Positions 20,276-32,825 of a stretch of DNA of 64,000 nt are shown here, piece by piece. Position numbers and translations under genes: made by a program. Source of the stretch: Saposhnikovia divaricata. Lineage: Eukaryota > Streptophyta > Magnoliopsida > Apiales > Apiaceae. Numbering within the stretch: position 1 is the first letter of the stretch; each line of letters starts with the position of its first letter. The DNA is taken from positions 57,533,546-57,597,545 of the forward strand of contig CM071600.1 in NCBI GenBank assembly GCA_036435485.1, in the 5' to 3' direction. Below the pieces are notes generated by a model. The model was not told the origin of the DNA. It was given only the letters and a program-made list of their open reading frames with translations, and made no database searches.

Positions 20276-23200
20276 TGTAAGAACCCTAATTTTTGTAATA
20301 TTCTTTTTATAATATCATATGACATTGTGAACTTGGAACCTTTTGAGTCATCCATGTTGTTTAATGGAATTGATTATCTGAGAATTAATGTTGTTACATT
20401 CAATATGTAAGATAAAGGGAAGGTTGTTGAAGGCAAGAGTCTTATTGTTAGTAAGATTTATAAAACTTGGGATTTGAGAGTTATTGGAGTATTAAAAGAT
20501 ATTTAAGGGATTTTGGCAAGGAGTTATGGATATTCGAGGAATTTACACAATTAAGTACTTAAGGAATTACAAGGGAAATTTCTACGCGACAAAATATTAT
20601 TACGAGGAGTTAATTAAGATACGATATGAATTAAAGATTAAGTGACAAGCATTGGTGGAGGAATAATGATACAAGGGAAGATATTGCATGCAAGTCCCAT
20701 GCAACTAGGTTGTTAGAAAAGCAAACAAGAAATGCAAAAGCAACTAGAGGAATAGTAACTAGTTATGGTGCATTGTCCAAGGAGACAAGGAGGCATGGTT
20801 GGCCTAGGGAGCTAGTACTAGACTTGCAACATGTGATACAATTATACATATCACTAATACATATCACAAATACACTTCACTTTATTCACCCAACACAAAA
20901 CAAAACAAAACAACTCTCTCTCTCCCCCTTGTTCTTGAAGCTCTCGGCCAAGCACAAAGGAAGGAGAAGAAAATTTCTTTTCTTCAACTTCTCATCACTC
21001 ATAACTCAAGACAAAAATCCTAGGTCCTCTACACTATACAAGGAAGGTATGCTATGAATTCCAACCCCTTTCATCCACTAGTTTTTGAGTTATAAATTGT
21101 TGAAGTTTAGATGAATAGTAACCATGCTTAGTTTTCTTTTAGATCTTGAGTTGTAAGGATTGTAGGGGCTCATCCAAGGTGTTCTTGAGACTTGTAAAGC
21201 ATACCCAAGGCTCCTAGATACTCAAGAAGGTATAAACTCTAACCCCTCTTACCCATTAATTACTTGTGATGTTTAATGTTAGATCCATGGATTTTAGTAT
21301 GAATCTTGGTCATATAAGTTATGGATGATGTAGATCTTGAGTTTAAATGTTGTGGTTGTGATTTTTAAGCTTGTGGTTAGTGTATGTAACTCCATGTGTG
21401 CTATAGAGTATGATCTTGGTGGCTTAGATGATGGTTGTGATGTGTACATAAGATTCTTGAATGGTTAAGTGAAAAAGCATGATGTGTAAATTTTCTGGAA
21501 ACTTGTACTGTCTTGTAGGAGGGTTTTGAACCCCTAAATCTTGTCCCTTGAGGTCCTAATGCATATGGTTGGAAAGGTATTTGAATGTAGTTTCCAGAAA
21601 TATAAGGTTTATGACTAGGTGATGTATAAATTTTGAGTTATGGCCTGAGAAGTGAAGAGTGGTTCTGGAATCCGAACTGCACTAAATGGTCCACTTGTGA
21701 ACCCTGTTTAAACCCCTAAAAATTTATGTAGGATCATGGAAAAATTAGGGAAGCTAGTAATTGAAGTGGTGAAGGTTACCCAAAAAGAATTGGATTAAAA
21801 TATTTATTTTTCAATTTTATAAAAATGTTAGAGTAAAATTCGCGCAAGTGAAAAAGTCGTAAGTGGAGTATGATTTAAGGGGGGATTGATACGCTTCGAA
21901 TATGGTAACCAAATTAAGTCGAAAAAGTGACGAGCGTAAACGAGTGATGACATGAACCTATAGTGGAGCTAGAGAGTCATAAGACGAAGTCATTAAGTTA
22001 ATTTTGTGTCCCCTAAAACCTTGTAATTAAAAGGGTATTGTTAAGGTACTAACGAACGACTATTGGTTATGTATAGATCGTCATTCCACTCCGCAAGCTC
22101 GACCACCCCAACCTCACCAAGGCAAGTTTACTTTTCAAAACTTACATATATAAGGACTTTCACTATTGTGTTTGTAGTTTTCAATCGTATCATATGCTTA
22201 TGCTTATTGTGGTTATGATGAAAATTGAGATATATGTACATATATGTTTGTACCCCTTGAACTTAGAATGAAATGTTTTCTTCGGACAACGACTCTAGCA
22301 ATAGAGGTCGTAGCGGTCCAAATATACCATTGACCGGGGAGCGGTGTATTATTATATCGTGATTAAATTGCGAGAACCCGAAGGGTCATTCGGGAAGTAT
22401 CGTATACTTAAGTATTTATTTTATATCATCATAAGTACTCAAAAATACCTATCTTGGATAAAAGCTTACTTAATTAAATAATTATTTTATTAATTATTAA
22501 TATTAAATCTTAAAATATCATTAATTATTTATTGTTCATTATTTTAAAGACAAAGCTAATCCAAGATACCTTTAGCACTTCCAAACTCGAACACTTTCGA
22601 ACTCAAAACATTTTCGAAAACCCCCGGTCAGGTTTTGCTTCTTGTACGATCTCAAGAATCATCGGTCGACTGATGTCGGACCTCAACTACTCAGTTTTCA
22701 ATCCAAAATAAAGTTTTTAAAAGAAAAAGAAAAAGGGACTCTGGCAGGTGTGGGAATCGTTGACGAACGATTCCCGGGATGTGTAAGCGGCCGTGAGCCA
22801 GGCGGTCCATCAATTATTATTCTGGCCCAGGTGTTGTCGAAGGATGATTACGGATGTAGTTTTCATCGAGGGTGATTACGGATGTAGTTTTCACCCGGGG
22901 ATAGTTACGGATGTAGTTTCTATCCTTCTACCGGTAGAGAAGACCCGCGGATTATTGGACTTGGATGTGGCGACTAATCATCGTCAATCCCTGTCAGGTT
23001 TTATGTTTTCTTTAAGTCCCATTCCTCCACTTTGGAAAAATGCTCTGACACTGCTTCTTAGGCTTATGTGCCAAGTTGCCGATAGTGTTCTATTTTGATG
23101 AGAAGGTGTTGACTTCATGCAGTATCTAGAACTGCAAGTTTACTTTGAAAACAAGGGCACGTATTGGTGCACATTTGAAATTTATCAACGATGACAAATG

Positions 23201-23776
23201 ATTTTATAACTGAATGATATAAACGAGTTTAATAACTGCTAAACACATGTAATGATATATTGCTTATCTTATACATATATTTCTTGCTCAGCTATAGTTG
23301 CTCACTCTTGCTTGTTTTCAAATTTACAAACACAACAGTTAAGAGAAATGGCAAAACCCAGACAGACTGCCCGAAAGCAGGTGACTAGGCCCGAGGCAGC
23401 AGTTGAGATTCCACCGGTAGGCCCCATTAGCCGGATTGGTTGGCAACTTTTGTTAGTACGTTTTATTTATAAGTATGACCTGTGCAAAGCAGTGTACTGT
23501 AACAAACATTCAAGCCGCCAACACCGCTTCATATCGAAGTGTTGCTGGTAGCATAAATGCTATTTAATTCGGTCTGTAATAACTCTGAAACTTTTACTTT
23601 TGCTCAATCAAGTGTATGATGTTTCTGAGACTCTAACCTGTGTGTGTGTGTGCGGTGTGAGTTTTATTATGGGGTCGATGGCTGTTTTATATATTATGTG
23701 CAAGAACAGGTATGTTATTAATGGAAAATGGACCGTGAGCGCCTAGATCTCCGACCCCGGATCTGGGGGCGTCACA
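20276..23776 (+). mobile_element. Solo LTR (about 3.5 kb) inserted in the Tat pol
   Basis: Begins TGTAAGAACCC and ends GGCGTCACA. It is flanked by a perfect 5-bp duplication, CAGAG (20271-20275, 23777-23781). Deleting it and one CAGAG rejoins the pol frame between RNase H and integrase. No primer-binding site, purine tract or second LTR was found inside, so it reads as a solo LTR of a long-LTR element (Tekay/Del-like in size and ends; inference). The segment near 20920, rich in CTCTC, may be the old promoter/leader. ORFs inside are short and unrecognised. Confidence 0.8.
22845..22925. repeat. Three 28-bp direct repeats inside the solo LTR
   Basis: TTACGGATGTAGTTT recurs at about 22848, 22876 and 22904, with short variable spacers (CATCGAGGG and CACCCGGGG types). 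Confidence 0.8.
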
Positions 23777-25954
23777 CAGAGCATACCTCAACGCTCTCAC
23801 AGATAATTTTCGTGCCTCCATGGCATTAGTCGGGAGCCAACCAGTCTCGAGGTGTGCTTTTATGGGATCTATCCAACATTCCCTCACTCCAATAGGTGCG
23901 ATTAACTTTGAATCGATGGTAGGGGTTCTCAGAACTTGGAAGTAGATACTTCCAGAGTAATTCTCTATCTCAGAGGAGGCAAACTTAGATAAGGCATCAG
24001 CCTTGGTGTTTTTCTCCCTCGGAATATGCTCAATGTAGCACTCATCAAATTGAGTCATTATTGCCTTCACAAGCCTTAAGTATTTAGCCATGGTTTCATC
24101 CCTCGCCTCAAACTCTCCATTGACTTGAGCCACAACCAACCTTGAATCTCCACAAACTTTAAGGTTTTTGACCCTTAGGGCTCCTGCTAAGCCAAGTCCA
24201 GCTATCAGAGCTTCATATTCTGCCTCATTATTGGTTGTTGGAAAGTCCAACTTCAGGGCGTATTCAATCATGAATCCATCGGGACTTTGTAAGATAAGAC
24301 CTGCGCCACTTGTTTTTGTTTTTGATGCCCCATCAAAATAGAGCATCCAGAATTCCTTCTCCTCTATTATGGGTTCCTTGTCTTCCTTATTGCCTTTCTG
24401 AGGTATCTCCTGCCCCCCGACTTCTTGGTTGTCAATGGTGCATTCAACCACGAAGTCAGCAAGTGCCTGAGCTTTGATGGCCATCCTTGGCTTATACTTA
24501 ATATCGAATTCTCCCAACTCAATCGCCCACTTGATGAGCCTACCACTGGCCTTAGGACTGTGCAAAATATTCCTCAACGGCTGTGCTGTAAGGACCTCAA
24601 TCTTATGTGCCTGAAAATAAGGCCTTAGTTTCCTAGAGGCAGTTACCAATGCTAAAGCAAACTTCTCAATAGCGGAGTAGTTCAACTCTGTTCCGTGTAA
24701 AACTTTACTCACATAGTATACGGGTTTCTGAACCTTGTTTTCCTCCTTTACCAGCACCGCACTCACAGCTTGACCTGAAATTGCCAAGTAAAGATAGAGG
24801 ATTTCTCCCGCACTTGGCTTGGCCAACAACGGGGCCTCAGACATATACTTCTTTACCTACTCAAAGGCCTCTTGCCTTTCTTCTGTCCACTCAAATTTTT
24901 TTACCTTCTTCAAGGTTTTAAAGAACGACAAACACTTGTCCCCAGATTTGGAGATGAACCTCCCTAACGCAGCAATCCTCCCGGTTAACTTCTGTACATC
25001 CCTTATAGAACGGGGTGACTCCATGTCCAAAATAGCCTTGATTTTGTCGGGGTTGGCCTCAATTCCTCGTTTCGAGACCATGAGACCCAAAAACTTTCCA
25101 GACCCAACACCAAAGGCACACTTGGCCGGATTCAACATCATCTTATGGTGCCTCAGCACTCCAAATGCCTCGCACAGATGTTCAATGTGATCTGCCTTGT
25201 GGAGGCTTTTCACCAGCATATCATCCACATAAACCTCCATAGTCTTTCCAATGAGATGAGCGAAAATCTTGTTTACCAACCTCTGATAGGTAGCTCCTGC
25301 ATTTTTTAGTCCAAAGGCCATGACCAGGTAACAATACACACCGAAGTCAGTGATAAACGATACCTTAGGAATATCATCCTTATGCATCTTGATCTGATTA
25401 TATCCGCTAAAGCCATCCACGAAGCTTAACATCTCATGCCCAGTCGTGGCATCTATCAGCGTATCGATCCTTGGCAAGGGAAAACAGTCCTTTGGGCATG
25501 CGTCGTTCAGATCGGTGAAGTCTATACACATCCTCCACTTTCCATTAGCCTTCTTGACCATCACAGGATTGGCCAACCATTCCGGGAACTGGATTTCCTC
25601 AATGAACCCTGCCTCTAGGAGTTTGTCAACCTCCTATTTTATGGCTTCTTGCCTCTCAGGTGCGAAATTTCTCTTCTTTTGTTTCACTGTCTTCCGGTTT
25701 GGATCCACATTCAGGCTGTGTGTTATCAATTGGGGATCTATCCCTGGCATGTCTGCTGCTGTCCATGCGAAGACATCACTATTGTCTTGCAAAAAGGAGA
25801 TCAATTTGCTCTTCAAGGGGTCTTTCAAAGATGCCCCGATGTAAGTAACCTTCTCAGAATCTCTCAGCTCCAAAGGTACGGGAAGCAAGTCCTCTGCCGG
25901 TTTTCCTCTCCGCTCTTCATTCTCCCGAACATCCATATCTTCGATTGGGAGGAC
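23777..25954 (-). pseudogene. Tat reverse transcriptase and RNase H regions
   Basis: The frame reads through the RT fingers (KWRMCIDFTDLN), SFVDGFSGYNQI and the catalytic YVDDM (near 25215-25229). The classic RNase H region follows (YYVSKVLHG, ALADFVVECT), then a second RNase H-like domain (YFDGASKTKTSGAGL, NNEAEYEALIAGL, DSRLVVAQVNGEFE, AKADALSKFA-like). In-frame TAG codons interrupt at 25634-25636 and 24857-24859; a third TAG at 25955-25957 separates it from gag-protease. Otherwise the frame is open across 2.2 kb. It stops being pol at 23776, where the solo LTR begins. Confidence 0.9.
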
Positions 25955-27710
25955 CTACCTCCCGGTTCCATCCGGCCTTAGTGCGGCCACATAACAACTC
26001 CTTGCCATCTTTTGATCCCCTTTCTCTTCTCCTACTCCATTTCTGGTTGGGAACTTAACCTTTAAATGATAGGTAGAGGCAACCGCCTTGAAAGCATGTA
26101 GTCCCGTCCTACCTAGGATAACATTGTATGTGGATGTAGCTTTGATAACCAAGAAATTTAACATCTGAGTTGCAGCTTTGATAACCAAGAAATTTAACAT
26201 CTGAGTTGCCTCCCGTGGCTCTTGCCCTATAGTCATGGGTAGCTGAATTGTTCCCTCGACCTTCGACTCTACTCCGTTGAACCCATATATGGGCATGTTT
26301 GACGGCATCAACTGAGACTCAGCGTATCCCATTTTTAAGAAGGCATCATGAAACAAGATGTCCACCGATGCTCTATTGTCGATCAAGACCCTCTTCACTT
26401 GGGAATTGCCTATCACAAGTGAGATAACCAGGGGGTCATCATGGGGAAACTTCACCCCTTCAAGGTCCGAATCATCGAATCCAATCGAGACTTCTGTCTT
26501 TGCACGTTTTGGCGTTTCCCCTACAATGTGCATCACTTCTCGCGCATACGCCTTTCTGGAATTTCTACTTGTCCCGGCCGCTGTTGGGCCACCAAAGATC
26601 ATGTTGATCACTGGCCCCCGGGGCTGCTGATTGGGATTACGGTCCTCATCTTTCCTATCATAATCTCGCCTTGGGTTTCCCCGATCCCCATCTTTGCAGA
26701 ATTTATTCAATTTTCCCCTACGGATCAAGAACTCAATTTCATCCTTCAATTGTCTACAATCGTCGGTATCGTGACCCACATCCTTATGGAACCGACAGTA
26801 CTGATTCTTGTTTCTTTTCTCAGGATCAGTCCTTAGTGGCTTCGGCCATCTCACATCCCTGTCTTTTTCTATATCCATCAGGATTTGACTTCTTGGAGTA
26901 TTCAGCCTTGCGTATTCCGTAAACCTTTGCCCGGGACTCCCCTTTTTAGGGGCTGAATCAGAATCCCTGCCCGTGCGCGGGTACTTATCTTTAGCATCAT
27001 ATTCCTGTTCCGACTTCCGCTTCTTAGAGTTATCACCGTTTCCGGTGTTCCCCGTTCCTGACTCTTTCTTTAGACTATCTTCCGCCTTGATGTACTTGCT
27101 CGCCCTTTGTTGGAGCTCAACCATATTTTCAGGGGGATGCTTAGCCAATGACATTTTGAAATAAACATTCGAAGTTCCATTCTGCAACGCCACCATGGCT
27201 ACCTTGTTTTCCAAGTTTGTAATGTTGAGCGTTTCCTTTGTGAATCGCTTGAGATAGCCTCTGAGATTTTCATTCTTTCCTTGTATCACAGTCATGAGAG
27301 ATGCGGAATCTTTCTCATGAATTCTTCCTCCTATGAACTGGCTGACAAAAGCATTGCTTAGCTCTTTGAAAGAGGCAATGGAGTTTGGTGGTAGGTGGCT
27401 GTACCAACGTTGTGCCATACCCGCTAATGTTTGGGGAAACGTCCTACACTTCAAGGCGTCACTGGCGAGTTGTAACAGCAGTGCGTTAGAGAACGTCCTT
27501 ACATGATTAGCGGGATCTCCCGTTCCATCGTAAACCTTTATGGTAGGCATCTTGAACTTTTGTGATATATGCGCATTCATCACCTCCTCAGTGAATGGAG
27601 GGGTTGGATCATCAGGATCTCCAAGTTGCATTAAGTCTTCAGGATTGCCTCTGGGGGTTTCGATCCTCGTGCTTCTACCTCTAGGGACTTCGGTCCTTCT
27701 CTCTCTCTCA
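25955..27710 (-). pseudogene. Tat gag core, zinc-finger region and aspartic protease
   Basis: A 558-codon open frame (ATG 27631). It holds the retrotransposon gag core (GMAQRWYSHLPPNSI, LMTVIQGKNENLRGYL), a CRFHKDVGHDTDDC zinc finger and an aspartic protease. The protease active site reads LIDNRASVDILF where the usual motif is D-x-G-[AS], so Gly is replaced by Arg. A 36-bp tandem duplication (about 26126-26197) repeats the 12 residues ATQMLNFLVIKA. Joined upstream to the ORF at 27811 by a frameshift in a GA run (about 27698-27711). Confidence 0.88.
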
Positions 27711-27810
27711 TTGGGGTGCTTTCCAAATCAACAAAAGGAATGTCTCCTCCCGTCACTGGTGGGGGTCGATTCTGATTCTGTCTTCGTTGTTCCCTTTCTA
27801 TGTCATCCTT

Positions 27811-28386
27811 TCATTTTTGGATCTTGGCCTCGTGAGCCTTGATTTTTTCAGCAGCCGTTAAGGGAGGTCGATCATGGGTTCTTCGGCATCCAATAGGTTC
27901 CTTACTTGGACGACGTCTTCTCGGGGCTTCATCCCCATCTTCTTCCGAGGATGAATCATCAGAATACGGGCCTGAGTAGTCATAGTATTGCTGGCCTTGA
28001 TTGGGTCCTAAACCCCTGATGTAAGGTGGATTGTACGGCTCGTGTATCTGGAGGGCGTGACCACTTGGTCCGGCCTGATACGGGGGATAATTAGGCAATC
28101 CATATATCGGGTTCATGCTTGCGGGGATCACTGTAGTAGAGATCTGAGCGGTGGGTGGAGCGGACTGCCCTCCGAGAGGGGCAACCATCATCTGAATGGG
28201 ATTCGTCCCTTGGGTGGTGGGATTCGTCACTAAGGGTAGCGACTCATGAGGTTGCGCTTCAGTTCCTTGTGGCCGAGTGACCAGCGGTTGAGAATTCGCC
28301 CCTAGGGGCACTTGTTCCCCAATCGGGGGTGCGGTGGTGTTAGTGATGGTTTCAGAAAGTGTTGGTGTACTCCGGGTGGTAACCAT
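27811..28386 (-). pseudogene. Tat gag N-terminal segment
   Basis: Starts MVTTRSTPTLSE 33 bp after the 5' LTR. It is a Pro/Gln-rich, low-complexity polypeptide of 191 codons, ending at TGA (27811-27813), after which the same frame continues as KDDIEREQRR until the GA-run frameshift. It is the leading part of gag, separated from the core by one stop and one frameshift. Confidence 0.75.
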
Positions 28387-28400
28387 GGTTGATATCGTTT

Positions 28401-28416
28401 CCCACAGACGGCGCCA
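28401..28416 (-). promoter_or_regulatory. Primer-binding site of the Tat element
   Basis: Minus strand TGGCGCCGTCTGTGGG, two bases inside the 5' LTR, of the TGGCGCCG class common in Tat/Athila elements. Confidence 0.8.
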
Positions 28417-28418
28417 AA

Positions 28419-28927
28419 TGTTGTGGAACGAAATATAGGGTGTATTTACTGCGTATTTAATGCTAAGGTTTATGAGAGCTTCGAGCTTTAATGGTTGATC
28501 TAGTGTTTCGTGACTTAACTCGGGTCCTTACAAGATGCCTACGTATCTTGCAAATATCAAGAATCAAGCCAAAAAACGTAGTTCTAGATGTGAAGGAGCA
28601 GGTCCTAATATAGGTGTTGAAAACCCTAGAATTAGAGTTGAAATATGAGACTTGGTGGGCAAGTTATTCAGTTGGCCCAATTCTAGAGCCTTCCAAGAGA
28701 TAAGAAGATAAGTATTGAAGGTGTATGCCTTGGAGGCTACTCCTAATATGATTTAGTTTCTTTTAAGACACAATCTTGAAGTTTGAAACTGGCTGATTTA
28801 TTAATTACGAATTTATTATCATAAATAAGGTTTTTGGCCTCATTAAGGGGCTTTAACCTTGGACCAATCTAGGCTTATTAAATGCCACATTAAATGTGTT
28901 TTTAGGGTTTACTTTTAGCCCATATCA
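28419..28927 (-). repeat. 5' LTR of the Tat element
   Basis: In plus-strand view it begins TGTTGTGGAACG and ends GCCCATATCA. It matches 15000-15509. Confidence 0.93.
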
Positions 28928-29801
28928 GCTCCTTTTTAGGGATTTTAATTATCATGCAATTAATGTTTTAGTAAAATTTTGAAATTTGAATTTTTGTAAT
29001 AGAGTTTGAAATTTGATATATGTTGCTGCGTATTCTTTTAATGATAACTAGTAAATTTATTTATTTAGTTTTGATAGCATTAATGAGAAAATTGATATCA
29101 GTTATAGTAATTAAATGGAATTTGATACATGTTTTTTTGATTGAGTTTAAATTTTGATAGTAATAAGTCTTTATTGGTTGCCATGAGTAAGAATAGGTTT
29201 GACTAGTCAATAAAATAATGTTAGATTACAAAGATAATTTTGGCTAATTGTGTGCTTTTGATAATCAATCTTTACTATTATTGGTGGCCATAATTGTTGG
29301 CAAATTTGTACCATTTTTGGAGGCCACAATTGATGGCATATTTGTACCATTTTTGGAGGCCACAATTGGTGGCATATTTATGCAAGAAGCAATTTAGTGT
29401 CATTTATGATTATTAATATATTTGATTTTATATATAATAACGATTTATTAGAATTTTATTCTTTGTATTATTCTTTGTATTAAAATATATATCAAATCCT
29501 ATCTAATAAATATAAGCTACTTGAGGTTATTTTTATTATTCATAAAATTATTATTGTTTAATTTATTTCTATCGTCATTATTATGCTTTAATATTATTAA
29601 TTTATTTTAATGTTAGAATTGTAAATGATTAATACATTTTGATATTTGTATTATTATTAATTCCTTATCAATTATCTAATATTTAGTTAAGTAACTAACC
29701 AAAGGGATCCCCTTTGGTTAGATAATTGTTAATTTTCTAAAATATTTATTTTTATATTTTAATTATGTGCTATTTATGGTATTTTCCCATATTAAATACT
29801 A
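28928..29801. other. AT-rich flank with a 36-bp repeat
   Basis: Right flank of the Tat insertion. At 29281-29380 a unit containing TTTGTACCATTTTTGGAGGC appears twice in full (29305, 29341) with a partial copy before it. Nothing else recognised. Confidence 0.5.
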
Positions 29802-30135
29802 CTCCCTCCGTCCCAGTGGGATCTTTACATCCTAGCTGGGCACGGAGGACAAGACAAGCATATAATAATGGGTATAAAGTGGGTGTAATATTGTTAAAAT
29901 AAATGAAGTAGTGAATGTAATAGTGATTTTATTGTTAAAATAAGTGAAGTATTGGGTGTAATAGTGATTTTATTGTTAAAATAAGTGAAGTAGTGGGTGT
30001 AATAGTGTAAAGTATTGTTAAAATAAGTGAAGTAGTGGGTGTAATAGTGTTAAAACTTACTATTTTGGGAATATAAAGAAATGAATGGGACGACCCAAAA
30101 TAGTAACTGTAAAGAATCCGTTGGGACGGAGGGAG
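29802..30135. mobile_element. Stowaway-like (Tc1/mariner) MITE
   Basis: Ends CTCCCTCCGTCCCA / TGGGACGGAGGGAG with TA on both sides, the Stowaway pattern. Inside are four to five copies of a unit such as AAGTGAAGTAGTGGGTGTAA. Confidence 0.88.
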
Positions 30136-30499
30136 TATATAAAGAATATGATTACTGATATTTTTCTAATTTTATTGCTTTTCTTTTGATGTTTTCAGTT
30201 AAATCTCTATAAGGTATTTTATGGAGATTAAGATGGTTAGATGCAGTACACCAGGGATGGAAGGAGGACATCGGGTGTATAAATCAAATTATTGATGGCA
30301 GTTTGTTTTGGTGACTTCCAATTTTAATAGAAACAAAGAAGTCTTAAGAAAACTCAGTTTTGTTTTTCAAAAAAAGTAATGGAGAAGTCAAGGTACAGAG
30401 TAAAAGTGAAGGCAAGTTTTTGGCAAGAGAGAAGACAAGTCTTTGACAATAATTGATGACAATGGGGACTCGCAAAAGCAACAAGAAATTCTAGTTATT

Positions 30500-31428
30500 T
30501 AGTAGCCACTTTGTATAACGATGTATTCTTGTTTATGAGTGCACTCTTTTTCCCCTTGAGTTTTTTTCCCATATGGTTTTACTCTTGTGGGGTTTTAACG
30601 AGACCCTTCTTTGTGAGTTCTTCCTTTCAGACTTGAAGGTAGGGCTGCACATGGGTAGGGTTGGGTCGGGTTTTCGTCAAACCCCGACCCAACCCAATTA
30701 ATTCGGTTTTATAAGAAATCAACCCATTAACTGAAAAAAAAATTTGTAACCCAACCCCGACCCAACCCAATTAGTTCGGTTTGGTTCGGGTTAAATTTAC
30801 TAATCGGAAGAACTTTACAAAAAATTCTGCACTTCGTAGAACATGTTGCAGAAAATGTTGCTGAAGCTCGAAAGTGTTGCAGAATGTTGCAGAAAGTGTT
30901 GCAGAATGTTAAAAAAAGTGTTGCAGAATGTTGCAGAAAGTGTTGCAGAAGCCATAAAGTGTTGCAGAATGTTGCAGAAAGTGTTGCAGAAAATTTATAT
31001 AGTGCAGAAAATTTAGAGTGCAGAAATTTGTAAAAATATATGTAGAAAATATACAAAATATTTAGAAAATATGCGAAAAAATTCTGCATTTTATGTAAAC
31101 GGGTTGGGTTGGGTTGGTAAGGGTTAAAATTTGTTAAACCCTTACCCAACCCAATTAATTCGGGTTTTTTAAAAATTAACCCGTTTAACCCACGGTTTTG
31201 GACGGTTCGGTTTGATCGGTTAAAAAGAGGGTCGGTTTGGGTCGGTTTGATCGGTTTTTGAAACCCATGTGCAGCCCTACTTGAAGGTGTTATTGTCTAA
31301 ATGTCCGGGGGCAACATGCGTACCTTCGGTTAGATGATGAACTTTCTTGATCGAAAGAAACTCCTTATTAGGATATTGTATTGCCATACAATTCATTTAT
31401 GAAATATATTTCATTCTTGACAAAAAAA
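30500..31428 (+). mobile_element. Possible retroelement 3' tail, split by a hAT MITE
   Basis: Sequence either side of the hAT MITE joins into one block: T-rich text with GGGGTTTTAACGAGACCC before it, then ATTTCATTCTTGAC and an A run (31421-31428) after it. An A-tailed end suggests a LINE-like 3' end. No reverse transcriptase was found nearby, so this is tentative. Confidence 0.3.
30640..31279. mobile_element. hAT MITE A
   Basis: 640 bp with inverted ends TAGGGCTGCACATGGGT and its complement, flanked by a perfect 8-bp duplication CTTGAAGG (30632-30639, 31280-31287). Each end also folds on itself (GGGTTGGGTCGGG / CCCGACCCAACCC). The core holds about nine GTTGCAGAA-type units (30843-30990). The hAT call follows from the 8-bp duplication and the TAGGG ends. 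Confidence 0.9.
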
Positions 31429-31439
31429 AGGGTAATGAT

Positions 31440-32341
31440 ATATACACACCATAAAGTGCACACCCTATAATATGCTTTACCTAAATTACCCTCAATATTA
31501 TTGCATCCTCTCTTTTTTAATCTAAATTTTTTATTTTTATGTACTCTCATTTTACCATATTACGACCATTACATCATACTATTAATTTGTGTAAGTTATA
31601 AACTTCACCAATTTTTGGATTTATATTAGTATAAATTTTAATTTTAACAAGTTGTTAAGACTTTATTTTAAAATATTTTGTATACATATCATTTGTACTA
31701 TTAGATTTGGTCATGTCGGTATTTTATAAAGAATTTTAATACAAAATACATTTTGAATCTATTTTCATTCTTTTTAATTGGGTTAAAATTATAATCCAAA
31801 AAAAAATATACCATTATTAACTTTACTTCGATTACTATGAATATAACTTAAATATATTAAGAAAACATACATGTAAATTATATATTTTTATTAATATATT
31901 ACGAAATTACTAATATATATGTTACTTTAATTAATAGGAAAGAAACATGAAATACAAAAATAAATGGATATTAATTTTCATTTCGAATAATCATATTGCA
32001 ATCTAGGATTGTAAATAGTGCGAAAATTTGCAAATCATGTGTGAGGATGTGTAACAATAACTTTAGAATATGCATATATCACCATCCTAATAAAATAAGA
32101 TCCCGCGTCTATAAATCAGAATTTGTTATATGTTAAAAATTTTAAATTTTGATAAATTCATGTTGTACCTAGCGCTACTCTGCACAAAATGCAATGTTAC
32201 CTTTTATTTAGAAAAAGAATTACTATATATACTTCTGACAAAAAGAAGAAATGTTAAGTTTAGATTATTATCCTAATTATTAGGAAAAAATGTTACAGTT
32301 AGCAAATGAAAGCATTATTAATATAAAATCATTATTTGATA
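31440..32341. other. AT-rich spacer
   Basis: No gene or bounded repeat recognised. Confidence 0.5.
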
Positions 32342-32350
32342 AAAAAAATA

Positions 32351-32825
32351 GGGAAATTCTCAATGGTGCCACTGTACTTTTGGCTTTTGCCAATGGTACC
32401 ATTACTTTTTTGACTCCTCTAAAAGATACCTTTAATAAATTGACTTCTTAACAGAAATATCATTCTTTACGAAAACCGTTATAAAAATGTTAAGTAGGGT
32501 TTGGGACCAATATTCAACCTATTTTCTTGTTGCATACTGCATCGCATGGCCAAGATTGTTCTTATAATTTTTTAACAGGTTTGGGGCCAACCAATATTCT
32601 TCAAATATATTTTAAGGAAATTCTCAATGGTACCATCGTACTTTTGGTTTTTGCTAGTGGTACCTTGTTCTTTTTACTCTACTTAACGTTTCTAAAACGT
32701 TTTTCTAACAGAATGGTATTTTTGTTAGAAAGTCAATTTGTTAAGGGTACCGTTAAGAGGAGTCAAAAACGTAGTGGTACCACTGGCAAAAACCAAAAAT
32801 ACAGTGGTACCATTGAGAATTTCCC
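32351..32825. mobile_element. Mutator-like MITE, composite
   Basis: Inverted ends of roughly 100 bp (left GGGAAATTCTCAATGGT, right its complement), flanked by AAAAAAATA on both sides (32342-32350, 32826-32834). A third copy of the terminal sequence starts near 32611 in the same direction as the left end, so one element has probably inserted into, or been partly duplicated within, another. Confidence 0.75.

Larger units (their letters stand above)
15000..28927 (-). mobile_element. Tat-lineage Ty3/Gypsy LTR retrotransposon with nested solo LTR
   Basis: A 13.9-kb element reading on the minus strand. LTRs are 28419-28927 (5') and 15000-15509 (3'); flanks are GCTCC and GCTCT, a 5-bp target duplication with one change. 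Order along the element: PBS, gag-protease, reverse transcriptase, two RNase H-like regions, integrase, an antisense spliced gene, tandem repeats, PPT, LTR. Dual RNase H and an extra antisense ORF after pol are known Tat-lineage traits. A 3.5-kb solo LTR (20276-23776) splits pol. The coding frame has several stops and a frameshift, so this copy is not autonomous. Confidence 0.93.

Noticed and set aside
22642..23551. ORFs in the solo LTR
   Set aside because: Overlapping short frames within non-coding LTR sequence, no motifs.
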